Shown one piece after another: positions 1 to 10,148 of a stretch of 64,000 bases of DNA (position 1 is its first letter; every line of letters begins with the position of its first letter). The notes under the pieces are model-generated. The model was not told where the DNA came from. It worked only from the letters and a program-made list of their open reading frames with translations, and made no database searches. The position numbers and the translations under genes are program-made. The stretch comes from Diphasiastrum complanatum (taxonomy: Eukaryota > Streptophyta > Lycopodiopsida > Lycopodiales > Lycopodiaceae), in the NCBI GenBank assembly GCA_029204225.1, contig CM055106.1, positions 40,934,368 to 40,998,367 of the forward strand, written 5' to 3'.

Positions 1-1017
1 GTAAAACTGAACTTAGCGTTGCTGAAGCTGAAACTTTGGCCAAAAATCACACATAGCTGGCTTATACAACCTGGCTAATCAGAGGTCCAAAATATCCACG
101 CTTTTAGATGACGACGAGGTAAGATAGGCGCCAGTGAAACTTTAAGTCTTACATGTTTACTCTCAACCAAAATAACTAGTCCACAAGACTCTGAATTTAA
201 TTACTGCTTGTCTCTGTTGAATCTGCCCCCACATTGAACCTATGACTGAAGGTTAAGGTTGAATTGAGATATCAAGCACTAAAGATTATGGGGATGAAAT
301 TGTACATTACCAAAAAAGTATGCCCGTTGATTAAAAAGTCCAGTCAAATCCAAAGCACATACTTAAGAATTTTGGAATTGCCAAAAGTTTCCAGCTGTTA
401 TGCGTGAGGTACAATATACCCACGGGATCACTGATTTGTTGCGTAAAGAAGTTTCTAAAACTTCCATTAGTAGGAAGCCTTCTTTATGTAACAAAAGTTG
501 AATGCTGCACTGAAGGCCAATGAGCACAATGAGTAGTCTCCTACAAGCAGTTCACGGCACTAATACGCTCTTATACATAGGTGGCACCAAAGGAAAAAAT
601 GCTAGCAACTTCTCTACCTTGGTCTCCACTTGTGGTGCAACCTTCCAAGAGGAAGATCGAGTGCCCTCTCAATAACTTTGAATACTGTGCCAAAATATGA
701 AGCACGACAAGAATGCAGTAGGAGCCCCTTAAAGAACGAAACACGAGGCTGAAAACTCCAGATCAGCCACCGCACCAGTCACTTAACACTCAGAAAGAGA
801 ACTGTGTGAAAATGAAAACAAAGCAGGATGAATGTTGTCCCATGACGCTGCCTCATTTGAAATCAAATGATGTAATATGTCCAATCACCACAATAGCTCA
901 AAGATAGACCAAGAAGGCTGCGATGTAATGTAAAAAGAGCTAGCCATGGATGTATGAATGTTCCAAAATGACATCATCCTCAAAAATGATGCATTAGTGA
1001 GTCAATGATGGATGTAG
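1..1017. other. unassigned intergenic DNA
   Basis: No reading frame of convincing length, no retroelement motif and no RNA gene was recognised on either strand. The stretch ends at the TGTTGAAATATAATG start of a copia LTR. It could be decayed repeat or genuine intergenic DNA. Confidence 0.5.
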
Positions 1018-1398
1018 TGTTGAAATATAATGCCTATTTTGCCCCTTTTGGCTTGTATACTTGTAAGTTGTAAGTTGTGCATAAGACATGGGAGTAAAAC
1101 ATTTAAAGTACATAGTACACCCCACTTGTGCTAATTAGGCAAGTAGTGACAAGTAGGTTAAAAGGCCCACGTGGGCCTAGAGCTAGATAGTAAGGATGCC
1201 ACGTACTATTTGTGGCCCCAAGATCTTTTTGGTCTTGAGGGGTTTCCACGCCCTCCTCTAATTTGATTTTCATAATGTTGGAATCCATCTTGATTCCTCT
1301 CTTGCTTGTTGTGTCTACTCCTCCTATCAAATTTTCTGAAGCTTTCATGGTGTGCTTTCTATGTTGTTAAGATACTCGCTAGGCCATGGATTTTGTCA
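1018..1398 (+). repeat. copia 5' LTR (family TGTTGAAATATAATGCC)
   Basis: The segment starts with TGTTGAAATATAATGCC, ends in TTTTGTCA and is followed directly by a tRNA-Met primer binding site, which fixes its 3' edge as the end of a 5' LTR of about 381 bp. A related LTR start occurs at 26362, immediately after a polypurine tract, so both belong to one diverged copia family. No matching 3' LTR of this copy was found because the internal region is cut at about 2012. Confidence 0.75.
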
Positions 1399-1410
1399 TG
1401 GTATCAGAGC
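1399..1410 (+). other. primer binding site, initiator tRNA-Met
   Basis: TGGTATCAGAGC is complementary to the 3' end of plant initiator tRNA-Met, the usual primer for reverse transcription of copia elements. It abuts the LTR terminal CA with no gap. Confidence 0.85.
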
Positions 1411-1760
1411 AGGTTATGTTGCCTGTGGTGTGGTGAAAGCCAAAACTTATTTTGATCAGATTTCTATTGTCCTTATCTTGGAATTGGGCGCACTTTTTGT
1501 ACTCTCTTGTTTGAATGGTTGGAGTACTGTTGACAAGGGGAGTACAATGATCCACAACCTTTTTTAAATTGAGAGGAAAGTTTTTGGAGCAGCTTAAGCT
1601 TAAGGTGGGTGATTTCTCTAGTGGAGAATCCAGTGCAAGTGCTGATTGGATCTTGGACATAGCTTCAAATCCAGAATCTGAGGGTTATTGAGCAAGTGGC
1701 TGCATACCCTAGTTGGGTGCAAACGCTAGTTTACCTTCTGTGTATTACTTCTATCCAGTT

Positions 1761-2010
1761 ATGACTAGTCTTTCAGAGAGCATACTAAGTGAAGCCAGTA
1801 GGCTTGATGGCACTAATTTTAGTGTCTAGAAATTCAAAATCAAGAACATTATGAAAGATTAAGAATGTTGGAAGCTTCTGATAGGTGAGGAGCCTATTCC
1901 AGCATCAGAACCTGAGCTCAAAGACTATCAAGAGAGGGGAAAAGGCAAATAGAATCATCAACATGTCTGTAAGGGATAATGTTATTCCTTTAATCATGTC
2001 AGCCAAAGGG
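1761..2010 (+). pseudogene. copia gag N-terminal fragment
   Basis: An ATG at 1761 opens a frame with the copia Gag signature: a serine-rich start, then LDGTNF followed by a (K)FK..N motif, then a conserved EEPIP-like stretch. The frame has two in-frame stops (after GTNFSV, and after IMKD) and a frame change near 1945, so no protein is made. It is cut off at about 2012 where gypsy leader sequence begins. Gag would form the particle around the element RNA in the cytoplasm. The LDGTNF motif is also present in the copia gag at 10149, which suggests the same family. Confidence 0.7.
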
Positions 2011-2019
2011 CCATTACAC

Positions 2020-2032
2020 TGGTATCAGAGCC
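2020..2032 (+). other. primer binding site, initiator tRNA-Met
   Basis: TGGTATCAGAGCC one base after an LTR-end remnant (ATTACA, then C). The same arrangement is found at 20151-20164 in element E, which confirms that this is the retained left edge of a gypsy internal region. Confidence 0.8.
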
Positions 2033-2123
2033 ATCTCCTTCTTTGGGAGCTCAGTTTCAGCAGGGGAGAAATCCATCAGAGTGCATAGCAACTATTGTTA
2101 ATATGCAAAGATAGAGTAGGGTT

Positions 2124-2600
2124 AGCGCTGGAGAACCAGCTATCTATGGTGGAAATCTCCATAGGATTACTTGTTTTTACAGTAAAATTTGGATCAGCTT
2201 TCTAGGCCAGGTCCAGCACTGCCAATCAGGGTTTAAACTTCGATTTTGGAGTGGAAATTCCGGATGTTGGAGCGTTTTCAAGTCAGGAAGTTTGATGCAG
2301 ACCAGCGCTGTCAGAGCAGCCTCCTTCCTTGAGTTTTGAGTGGAAATCAGTGACAAATCAAGCAAGATTTGAAGCGGAATTCTACAGCAGGTCCAGCGCT
2401 AGACAGTAGGGGACAAATTTTAGAATTTATCCCTGTATTTCAAAGGTTTTTCAGAAGTCTGAGCTTCAGACTTGCTTGTCACAGACCAGCGACCTACCAG
2501 CTGAGGTCAAATTAGAGATTCAAGCGGATTTTTGAGTCTAAATTTGGACAAATCGGGCCAGACAGGTTGCTGTCCAATCAGCGAGGGCAGGGACATCATA
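2124..2600 (+). repeat. diverged tandem repeat, period about 91 bp, in gypsy leader
   Basis: The motif AGCGCTG or a close variant, usually preceded by AGACC or GGTCC, recurs at 2124, 2215, 2304, 2395, 2488 and 2580, giving spacings of 91, 89, 91, 93 and 92. Between motifs the units share only scattered words such as GAGTGGAAAT. The same periodicity is seen in element E at 19608-20055, so it is a family property and not chance in one copy. Confidence 0.7.
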
Positions 2601-2683
2601 ATTCCGGATTTCTTTTTGTGTTGTAAATTAGTCTTTCTGACTTTTTTTTCAGAAGTTAAGGTACCTCTCTTTCAGTTCTGAAA

Positions 2684-3328
2684 ATAACCACTCCTCAGGG
2701 ACCTAATCAACCCCCGGAGAGAGGCATCGACGAGCTTGAAACAGAAGCCTTGGCTTACAGTAAAGGGAAAGAACCTATGGAAATGGAAGAACAGGAACAG
2801 TTCGCTGAACAACTCGACGAACTGGTTACCAAGGAGCAGTTTCTCCACTTGGTAACAGAAGTGGATGAACTGAAGTTGGCAAGCCAAGTTCAAGTCCAGT
2901 GTGGACGACTCGTTCGCTGAACTCAAAGGTTTGATTTTGAGTTCTGCAAAAGGAAGCCTTCCCTCCACTTCTCAGTTGTCCCCTCTCCACTTCCATCAGT
3001 TTCGGGTGAGACTTTACGGTCTCACCCCAGTGTCTTTAAAGACTTAAAGCCTCCTACTTTTATTGGGGAAAAGAAGGATAGAAATGCAAACATTCTACAA
3101 ACCTTCCTCAGCAAATGGAAGAACATTCATGCTCTTAAATAGACCCCTGACCATTTGCAAGCAATTGAGGCCAGTCTTTCCTTAGGGCCCATGGCCTATA
3201 AGTGGTGGTTAAATCTCCAGGAGACTGGGCAGACTCCCCGGTCATGGAAAGCCTTTGAAGAAGCTTTCCTAAAAAAATTCCTACCAGAGAATGAACTTGA
3301 TAGAGCCTGGGAAGCCTGGAAAGAAGTA
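2684..3328 (+). pseudogene. gypsy A gag remnant
   Basis: This is homologous to the first ~215 residues of the element E polyprotein (acidic, glutamine/glutamate-rich N-terminus, then the Retrotrans_gag core with [11 protein letters not shown]). The start codon position holds ATA (2684-2686). A two-base deletion near 2880 shifts the frame, and an in-frame TAG lies at about 3139 after HALK. The frame that reopens at 3155 runs through the deletion junction into RT. The copy is non-coding. Confidence 0.8.
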
Positions 3329-4387
3329 GATTACAGAGCCCTCAATAAAGTCACAATTAAAAATAAATATCCTATGCCTCGGGCAGACGAGTTGTTTGAT
3401 CAACTCGACGGGGCTAAGTTTTTTAGTAAAATAGACCTCAGATCGGGATATCATCAAGTCCGTATAAAATCGGAAGATGTCCCGAAAACAGCTTTTAGGA
3501 CTCATCATGGTCATTATGAGTTTAAGGTGATGCCATTTGGGCTCACAAATGCTCCAGCTACCTTTATGACCTTGATGAACAGTGTCCTCAGACCATACTT
3601 GGGTAAATTTGTAGTCGTATTTTTAGATGACATCCTCGTCTACAGTAAAACGAGGAAGGAGCATCTAAAACACCTCAGAAAGGTGTTTCGACTGCTCAGA
3701 AAGCATAAGCTTTATGCTAAACGATCCAAGTGTGAATTCTTCGTTGAAGAAGTAGCATATTTGGGTCACATTATCTCGTCAGATGGGATTAAAATGGACC
3801 CGAATAAGGTTAAAGCCATACTCAGTTGGCTAAGACCTAAGAATATTTTGAAACTTCAGATCTTTCTTGGTTTGGCGGGATATTACAGACGATTTGTCAA
3901 AGAATATGCTCAGATAGCAGTTCCCATGACAAATCTTCTTAAGGGGAAGGGAAAGAAGTTCATTTGGGAGTCCGCACAGCAGGAGAGCTTTGATGCTCTC
4001 AAAACAGCCTTAGCTACAGCACCAGTTTTAAAAGTCATCGACCCCAATCAGCCATTTGTGGTCGAAACAGAGGCTAGCAACTTTGCAGTCGGTGTTGTAC
4101 TAACTCAAGGTGGACGACCAGTTGTGTTCGAGAGTAAAAAACTCGAGCCAGCTCAGACTAGGTACAGTGCCTATGAAAAGGAACTCTTTTCTATAGTTCA
4201 TGCCCTTAAGACTTGGAGACATTATTTGTATGGTGCCAACTTTGAGGTCCTGATAGACCATGAAAGTCTCAGATACCTTTGCAATCAACCTGAGCTTAAA
4301 GGTCGGAAAGCTCGTTGGGCAGAGTTGATGCAAGAGTTTAATATGTCTATAAGATATAGACGGGGAAAATTCAATACAGTAGCAGAT
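3329..4387 (+). pseudogene. gypsy A RT-RNase H remnant
   Basis: An open stretch carries RT motifs VDYRALNK, the [11 protein letters not shown] block and the catalytic FLDD box, then RNase H (VVETEASN, where element E has the usual aspartate instead of alanine-flanking differences), the [12 protein letters not shown] block and HESLRYL. RT copies the element RNA into DNA and RNase H removes the RNA strand. It joins gag directly at 3328/3329 (gag EAWKE then RT VDYRA), proving an internal deletion relative to element E. It ends at VAD, before the ALSRM motif expected next, where copia sequence takes over. Confidence 0.85.
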
Positions 4388-4402
4388 TTGAGATTCTGAT
4401 TT

Positions 4403-4678
4403 TTGGGTGCCACAAATTACTCCTTGTGGAGTTACATGATGAAGAATCTTCTCATAGCGAAAGGGCTGTCGGATTTGGTCAATGGTGATGAGGAAAGGCC
4501 TCCGTCTTTGGCACCTCCTACACCTCGTGGATCATCATCATCAACATTATCTTCTCCATCTTCGGAAGAACAAAGGAAGTGGGATAGAAGGGATGCACAA
4601 GCACATTCTAAGGTTGCTCTTGCTGTGAAAAGATCTATCTTACCTCATATTAGGTCTCGTAAGACATCTAAAAGTGCG
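4403..4678 (+). pseudogene. copia B gag fragment
   Basis: About 90 residues of the copia Gag N-terminal domain: GATNYSLWS.MMKN, an FLIAKGL-like helix, VNGDEERPP, then a serine-rich loop and KWDRRDAQA. The region then breaks, and integrase begins about 60 bp later, so the C-terminal part of gag, the zinc knuckle and the protease have been deleted. No start codon of its own is preserved because the 5' part was replaced by gypsy sequence. Confidence 0.75.
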
Positions 4679-4734
4679 TGTGAAGATTCTAAGTCAATGC
4701 ACGCTGCTTGTATCAGAAATGGTTCTTGATGGAG

Positions 4735-7440
4735 CTATAAGGGTTCTTGATAAATTTGATTTGGTTCATAGTGATGTTTGTGGTCCAATGAGGACCGAAT
4801 CCATTGGAAAGTGCATCTATTTTGTGACTTTTATTGATGACTTTTCCCGTTTTACATGGATCTATCCTATGAAGGCTAAATCGGAAGTTTTTCAACGTTT
4901 CAAAGATTTTCTAGCAATGGTGGAAAATCAGTTTGGGCATTCTTTGAAGACCCTACGCACCGATCGAGGAGGGGAATACATTAAGTATACGTTCGGTGCA
5001 TTTCTTCGAGAAAAGGGAATTCTACATCAAATGACAACTCCCTATACGCCTCAACAAAATGGTGTTGCCGAGTGAAAGAATCGCACACTCATGGAGATGG
5101 CCCGTTGCATGCTCAAAGCAAAGGGGCTGCCTCACAAGTTTTGGGCTGAAGCGGTTATAACGGCAGCATACATAAGCAATCGTTGTCCTACTAAAGCATT
5201 GAAAGTATTAACTCCTTATGAAGTTTGGTATGGAAAGAAGCCTACAATCTCTCACTTTCGCATTTTTGGTTGTACGGCTTATGCTTTTGTTCCGGATAAA
5301 CTTCGTACAAAGCTTGAAGATAAAGGAGTTAAATGCATTTTTGTTGGCTATAGTAGTGAAAGCAAAGGCTATAGGCTGTTCTATTTGAGCACTAACAAGA
5401 TTATTGTTAGTCGTGATGTGGATTTTGATGAAAAGAATTCATTGGATGTGGCCCCAACTCATATCTTGAAAGGGGACAGCCCACATAGTGTGAATGTTGA
5501 AGTTTTTCCAGATTTGGTACCATCTTCTATTGTTGGAGATAAGGGGCATCAATCAACCAGTTTCGACCTGCCCAACACCTCATCAAGTTTGGAGCCTAAT
5601 GTTCATCAAGAACCGCCCGTTGTTGCTCAAAGTCAGCCTGCAGGAACTGTTGGACAGCAAGGACCAATTTTGGAAGATCTTGGACAGCCAAGTGCGGTGT
5701 CGGAAGATCTTGGACAGCAAATTGTAAGAAGAGACATGGCTGTTGGACAGCCCAAAACAGTCCCACGGTGGCTGTTGTCGACTTTGCGGGACAGCAAAGT
5801 AAGTTCATTTTATGATGGAAAGACACGTGCCTCTACAAAATCAGTGGACTATGCTGATTTTTCAGATTTTGCTCTTACATCTCATGGAGATGTTGCAGAA
5901 GAACCTGTTTTCTATGAGCAGGCCAAGGGAGTAAAATGTTGGGAGGATGCGATGCAAGATGAGTATGACTCACTTATGAAGAACCAGATTTGGATTCTTG
6001 TTGATCTTCCTCATGGGAAGAAGGCAATTGGTTCTAAATGGGTATACAAAATCAAGTATAAGGCAGATGGTACCATTGAAAGGTACAAGGCAAGGCTCGT
6101 TGCCAAAGGCTATGCTCAGCAAAAGGGGATTGATTATGAAGAGACTTTTTCTCCTACTGCTCGGATGACTACCGTGAGGGTAGTAACCTCTTTGGCTGCC
6201 CGCTTTGGTTGGCGTTTGCGGCAACTTGACATAAAGACAGCATTCCTCAATGGTGATCTCAATGAGGAAGTGTACGTTCAACAACCTGCTGGTTTTTTGG
6301 TTGAAGGCCAAGAAGATAAAGTTTGTCTTCTCAAGAAGGCACTTTATGGACTGAAGCAAGCTCCGAGGATGTGGTATCAAAAGATACATGCCTACTTTTG
6401 TGATCGAGCGTTTACTAATAGTCCTAGCGAATTTACTCTTTATGTCAAGCATACTTCAGATTATATCATCGTTATTTTGCTTTATGTTGATGATATTATT
6501 ATTACGGGAAGTAATGAGCAGCAAATTGATGCCGTAATACTTGATCTTGGTATGGTTTTTGAAACCTCAGATTTAGGCCTATTGCACTTTTATCTTGGTC
6601 TTGAATTTGTACAAGAAGGTGCTGGAATTTTCATCTCTCAAAAACGCTACATTGGGCAGATTTTGAAGTGGTTCAAGATGGAAGATTGCAAGCCGGTTGC
6701 TACACCTATGGAGACAGGTCTGAAATTAAGTAGTCAAGGTGATGGTGAATCATTTGACACTAACTTATATTGTCAAGCTATTGGCTGTCTCATTTACCTA
6801 TGTAATTCAAGACCGGACATTTCTTATAGTGTCTCACTCATGAGTCAATTCATGCATGCCCCGATGACATCACATTGGAAAGCATTGAAGAGGATCTTTC
6901 GATATCTTCAAGGAACAAGAAGTCATGGACTGGTTTTTCCTGCTTGTGATGATGCATGTTTGGTTGGTTTTAGTGACTCGGATTGAGGTGGAGATCAAGA
7001 CACTAGACGCTCTACAAGTGGACATTGCTTTTTTTATGGTAATTCTGCAATTTCGTGGTCAAGTGAAAAGCAGCCCACTGTTGCTACTTCTTCTAGTGAG
7101 GCAAAATATAGAGCGATATTGTCAACCACGACAGAGTGTTTATGGCTGAGAAGACTACTTGTTGACATGAAGTTTGGCGAGCCCTCAGCCACTTTTATCT
7201 TGAGTGATAGTCAAAGTGCTATTGCCATTGCACGGAATCCTGTTTTTCATGCGAGGACGAAGCACATCGAGATCCATTATCACTTTGTTCAGGAGAGACT
7301 TCATGATGGCGACATTTTACTTGAATATTGTCCTACGAGGATAATATTGCGGACCTCTTCACTAAGGCGCTGCCTAGAGTCAGATTTGAAGCTCTATGCA
7401 AAGCTTTAAATTTGATACCACGCGTTGGTTTTGTTACATA
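4735..7440 (+). pseudogene. copia B pol (integrase, RT, RNase H)
   Basis: Domains in order: integrase core with HSDVCGPM, FVTFIDDFSR, RTDRGGEY and PQQNGVAE; the C-terminal YGKKPTISHFRIFGC segment; a glutamine-rich linker with repeated EDLGQ; RT from WVYKIKYKADG through KTAFLNGDL to the catalytic LLYVDDIII; and RNase H with ISWSS, SSSEAKYRA and KHIEI. These parts integrate and copy the element. Breaks seen: a TGA right after PQQNGVAE (5075), a TGA in the RNase H DSD box (6985) and a frame change near 7335 in CPT. The rest is well preserved, so inactivation is recent relative to copia C. Confidence 0.88.
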
Positions 7441-7470
7441 GTGAAGATTTCAATTTTTGCATTGTCATTT

Positions 7471-7478
7471 AAGGAGGG
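7471..7478 (+). other. polypurine tract, copia B copy 1
   Basis: AAGGAGGG directly before the LTR TG. It serves as the primer for plus-strand DNA synthesis. The same tract precedes the copy-2 LTR at 9375-9382. Confidence 0.8.
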
Positions 7479-7918
7479 TGTTAGAAATAAATGACTATGC
7501 TGAAGTTAATCCATAGGTTACTTTGACCCAAAAGGTCGAGATTTGTGTAACCATGGGTATTTAGTTATTTAGGCCATCTTAAGTTTGTCTTAAGTTCAGT
7601 TGGACCCAATTTTGGTCATGTACTGACTCGTGGGTCTTTAGGGGTCTAATTTTGTTTAGGGGCCCTATCTTGACTTTTGGGGGTGCCTTACATTTAGTAA
7701 GTGGTTAACCTTAGGGTTTGGTGGCATTTGGTCACATCCAGGTAGAGTACTTAGATGCTCATTGTGTATTCCATTTTATACAATTTGGCTCTCCATTGCT
7801 CTTGTTGCTGTTTTCTCTCTCTCTCTCTTAGAGTTGGGCGCCCAGCCTCTTCTCTCTTGTTTCTTGTGGAGATTGATTGATAACTAGATCTTGGTGACTT
7901 GTCTCTTGCTTTCCTACA
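7479..7918 (+). repeat. copia B 3' LTR, copy 1
   Basis: 440 bp from TGTTAGAAATAAATG to CTTTCCTACA. Inside are a conserved hairpin (7516-7552), a TATA-like TTTTATACAA near 7774 and a CT-rich tail. It is near-identical to 9383-9830 and clearly homologous to the solo LTR 38679-39132. The bases after it (AGTAC) belong to a gypsy LTR fragment. Confidence 0.9.
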
Positions 7919-8115
7919 AGTACCCTATGACTCAGTATTCACAGGTCATAGGGGCTAGGCATGCCAAGTGGACTGATCACCCACAGGTGGATGCCATGTG
8001 CCAGTTGACGGGAATAGCAGGTAGAAGAACTCAAGGAAGGGGTGCCTATGGTTGGGAGGTTCATTCTACACACCGGCTTCTAGGATTCACGAGCTTGCAG
8101 AGCTGGCTTGTGACA
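7919..8115 (+). repeat. fragment of gypsy D-family LTR
   Basis: About 115 bp (7919-8035) matches the reverse complement of 13283-13390, which is the LTR of gypsy remnant D. Shared words include GTGGACTGATCACCCACAGGT. The fragment is in + orientation, ends in TGACA and lies exactly between the copia B LTR and the start of the second copia B pol copy. Confidence 0.6.
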
Positions 8116-9382
8116 GCGTTTGCGGCAACTTGACATAAAGACAACATTCCTCAATGGTGATCTCAATGAGGAAGTGTACCTTCAACAACCTGCTGGTTTT
8201 TTGGTTGAAGGCCAAGAAAATAAAGTTTGTCTTCTCCAAGAAGGCACTTTATGGATTGAAGCAAGCTTCGAGGATGTGGTATCAAAGGATACATGCCTAC
8301 TTTTGTGATCGAGGGTTTACTAATAGTCCTAGCGAATCTACTCTTTATGTCAAGCATACTTCAGATTATATCATCATTATTTTGCTTTATATTGATGATA
8401 TTATTATTACGAGAAGTAATGAGCAGCAGATTGATGCCGTAATACTTGATCTTGGTATGGTTTTTGAAACCTCAGATTTAGGCCTATTGCATTTTTATCT
8501 TGGTCTTGAATTTGTACAAGAAGGGGCTGGAATTTTCATCTCTCAAGAACGCTACATTGGGCAGATTTTGAAGCGGTTCAAGATGGAAGATTGCAAGCCG
8601 GTTGCTACACCTATTGAGACAGGCCTGAAATTAAGTAGTCAAAGTGATGGTGAACCATTTGATACTACTTTATATTGTCAAGCTATTGGCTGTCTCATTT
8701 ACCTATGTAATTCAAGACCGGACATTTCTTATAGTGTCTCACTCATGAGTCAATTCATGCATGCCCCGATGACATCACATTGGAAAGCATTGAAGAGGAT
8801 CTTTTGATATCTTCAAGGAACAAGAATCATGGACTGGTTTTGCTTGTGATGATGCATGTTTGGTTGGTTTTAGTGACTCGGATTCGAGGTGGAGATCAAG
8901 ACACTAGACGCTCTACAAGTGGACATTGCTTTTTCTATGGAAATTCTCCAATTTCGTGGTCAAGTAAAAAGCAACCCACTGTTGCTACTTCTTCTAGTGA
9001 GGCAGAATATAGAGCGATATTTTCAGCCACAACAAAGTGTTTATGGCTGAGAAGACTACTTGTTGACATGAAGTTTGGCGAGCCCTCAGCCACTCTTATC
9101 TTGAGTGATAGTCAAAGTGCTATTGCCATTGCACGGAATCCTGTTTTTCATGCGAGGACGAAGCACATCGAGATCCATTATCACTTTGTTTGGGAGAGAC
9201 TTCATGATGGCGCCATTTTATTTGAATATTGTCCTACAGAGGATAATATTGCGGACCTCTTCACTAAGGCGTTGCCTAGAGTCAGATTTGAACCTTTATG
9301 CAAAGCTTTAAATTTAATACCACGTGGTGGTTTTATTACATAGTGAAGATTTCAGTTTTTCTGCATTGTCATTTAAGGAGGG
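8116..9382 (+). pseudogene. copia B pol, copy 2 (partial RT and RNase H)
   Basis: The copy starts inside RT at RQLDIKT and continues through YGLKQA, the YIDDIII catalytic box (valine of the usual YVDD replaced by isoleucine) and the RNase H blocks [25 protein letters not shown] and ADLFTKAL. Breaks: a frame change near 8240, a stop after KRIF (8807) and a one-base difference near 8884 relative to copy 1. Upstream gag, integrase and the RT N-terminus are absent. It ends with a polypurine tract at 9375-9382. The RNase H tail is intact here although it is frameshifted in copy 1, so the two copies decayed independently. Confidence 0.88.
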
Positions 9383-9830
9383 TGTTAGAAATAAATGACT
9401 ATGCTGAAGTTAATCCATAGGTTACTTTGACCCAAAAGGTCGAGATTTGAGTAACCATGGGTATTTAGTTATTTAGGCCATCTTAAGTTTGTCTTAAGTT
9501 CAGTTAACCCAATTTTGGTCATGTACTGACTCGTGGGTCCTTAGGGGTCTAATTTTGTTTAGGGGCCCTATCTTGACTTTTGGGGGTGCTCTACATTTAG
9601 TAAGTGGTTAACCTTAGGGTTTGGTGGCATTCGGCCACATCCAGGTAGAGTACTTAGATGCTCATTGTGTATTCCATTTTGACAGTTTGGCTAAGCATTG
9701 CTCTCCATTGCTCTTGTTGTTGTTTTCTCTCTCTCTCTCTTAGAGTTGGGCGCCCAGCCTCTTCTCTCTTGTTTTCTGTGGAGATTGAATGATAACTAGA
9801 TCTTGGTGACTTGACTCTTGCTTTCCTACA
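9383..9830 (+). repeat. copia B LTR, copy 2
   Basis: 448 bp, TGTTAGAAATAAATG to CTTTCCTACA. It differs from copy 1 by a few substitutions and small indels (for example GTTAACCC for GTTGGACCC, and a longer CTCTCCATTGCTC region). The hairpin is at 9420-9456. Confidence 0.9.
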
Positions 9831-9975
9831 TCATCCATGGTTGATGGGACACCATTTGTAGTCGAAACACTATATTGACAATTGTCAATTGTCAATTGGT
9901 GGGTAGTTTGATATATATTACAAATACCAGACCAGACATTGCCATGCATGTGCATTGCAAGTCAATATATGAGTT
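9831..9975 (+). pseudogene. short copia RT/RNase H junction remnant
   Basis: A short frame near 9915-9965 reads ITNTRPDIAMHV, which matches the copia block YLTNTRPDIAF.V between RT and RNase H. It is isolated, with decayed DNA on both sides, and lies before the leader of copia C, so it is a separate scrap. Confidence 0.5.
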
Positions 9976-10110
9976 AACCAATTGTTCGCTGGAGTGAACC
10001 TGAACCTGTTCGCTGCTGTCTGTTCTCTGAACTACAACTGTTCGCTAGACTGACCTGAATCTATTCGCTGAAATCTGTTCGCTGGTTGAACTGCAAGTGA
10101 TCGCTGAAAT
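9976..10110 (+). repeat. short interspersed TTCGCT motif cluster
   Basis: Between the remnant above and the gag ATG the word TTCGCT (or ATCGCT), mostly followed by G or A, occurs six times at about 9984, 10009, 10040, 10063, 10077 and 10099. It is part of the presumed leader of copia C. Confidence 0.5.
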
Positions 10111-10148
10111 TCAAGTTATTGAAAGTTGCTACAGATCAGTATTCGACA

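Larger units (their letters stand above)
2013..4387 (+). mobile_element. Ty3/gypsy element A, internally deleted fragment
   Basis: This is a + strand copy of the family represented by the intact element at 14122-20522. It begins with the last seven bases of the LTR (ATTACAC), then a primer site, an untranslated leader, gag, and RT/RNase H. Protease and the N-terminal half of RT are missing through one deletion of about 1.4 kb. The copy stops inside RNase H at about 4387, where copia sequence begins. Both LTRs and integrase are absent. Confidence 0.85.
4388..7918 (+). mobile_element. Ty1/copia element B, copy 1 (5' LTR missing)
   Basis: Starts in copia gag (GATNYSLWSYMMKN) directly at the gypsy junction, lacks the rest of gag, the zinc knuckle and protease, and continues with integrase, RT, RNase H, a polypurine tract and a 440-bp 3' LTR. 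A second pol-LTR copy of the same family follows at 8116, and a third LTR stands alone at 38679. Confidence 0.85.

Noticed and set aside
1399-1410. TGGTATCAGAGC sites as tRNA gene ends
   Set aside because: Only the primer-binding 12-13 bases are present; no cloverleaf or internal promoter boxes surround them.
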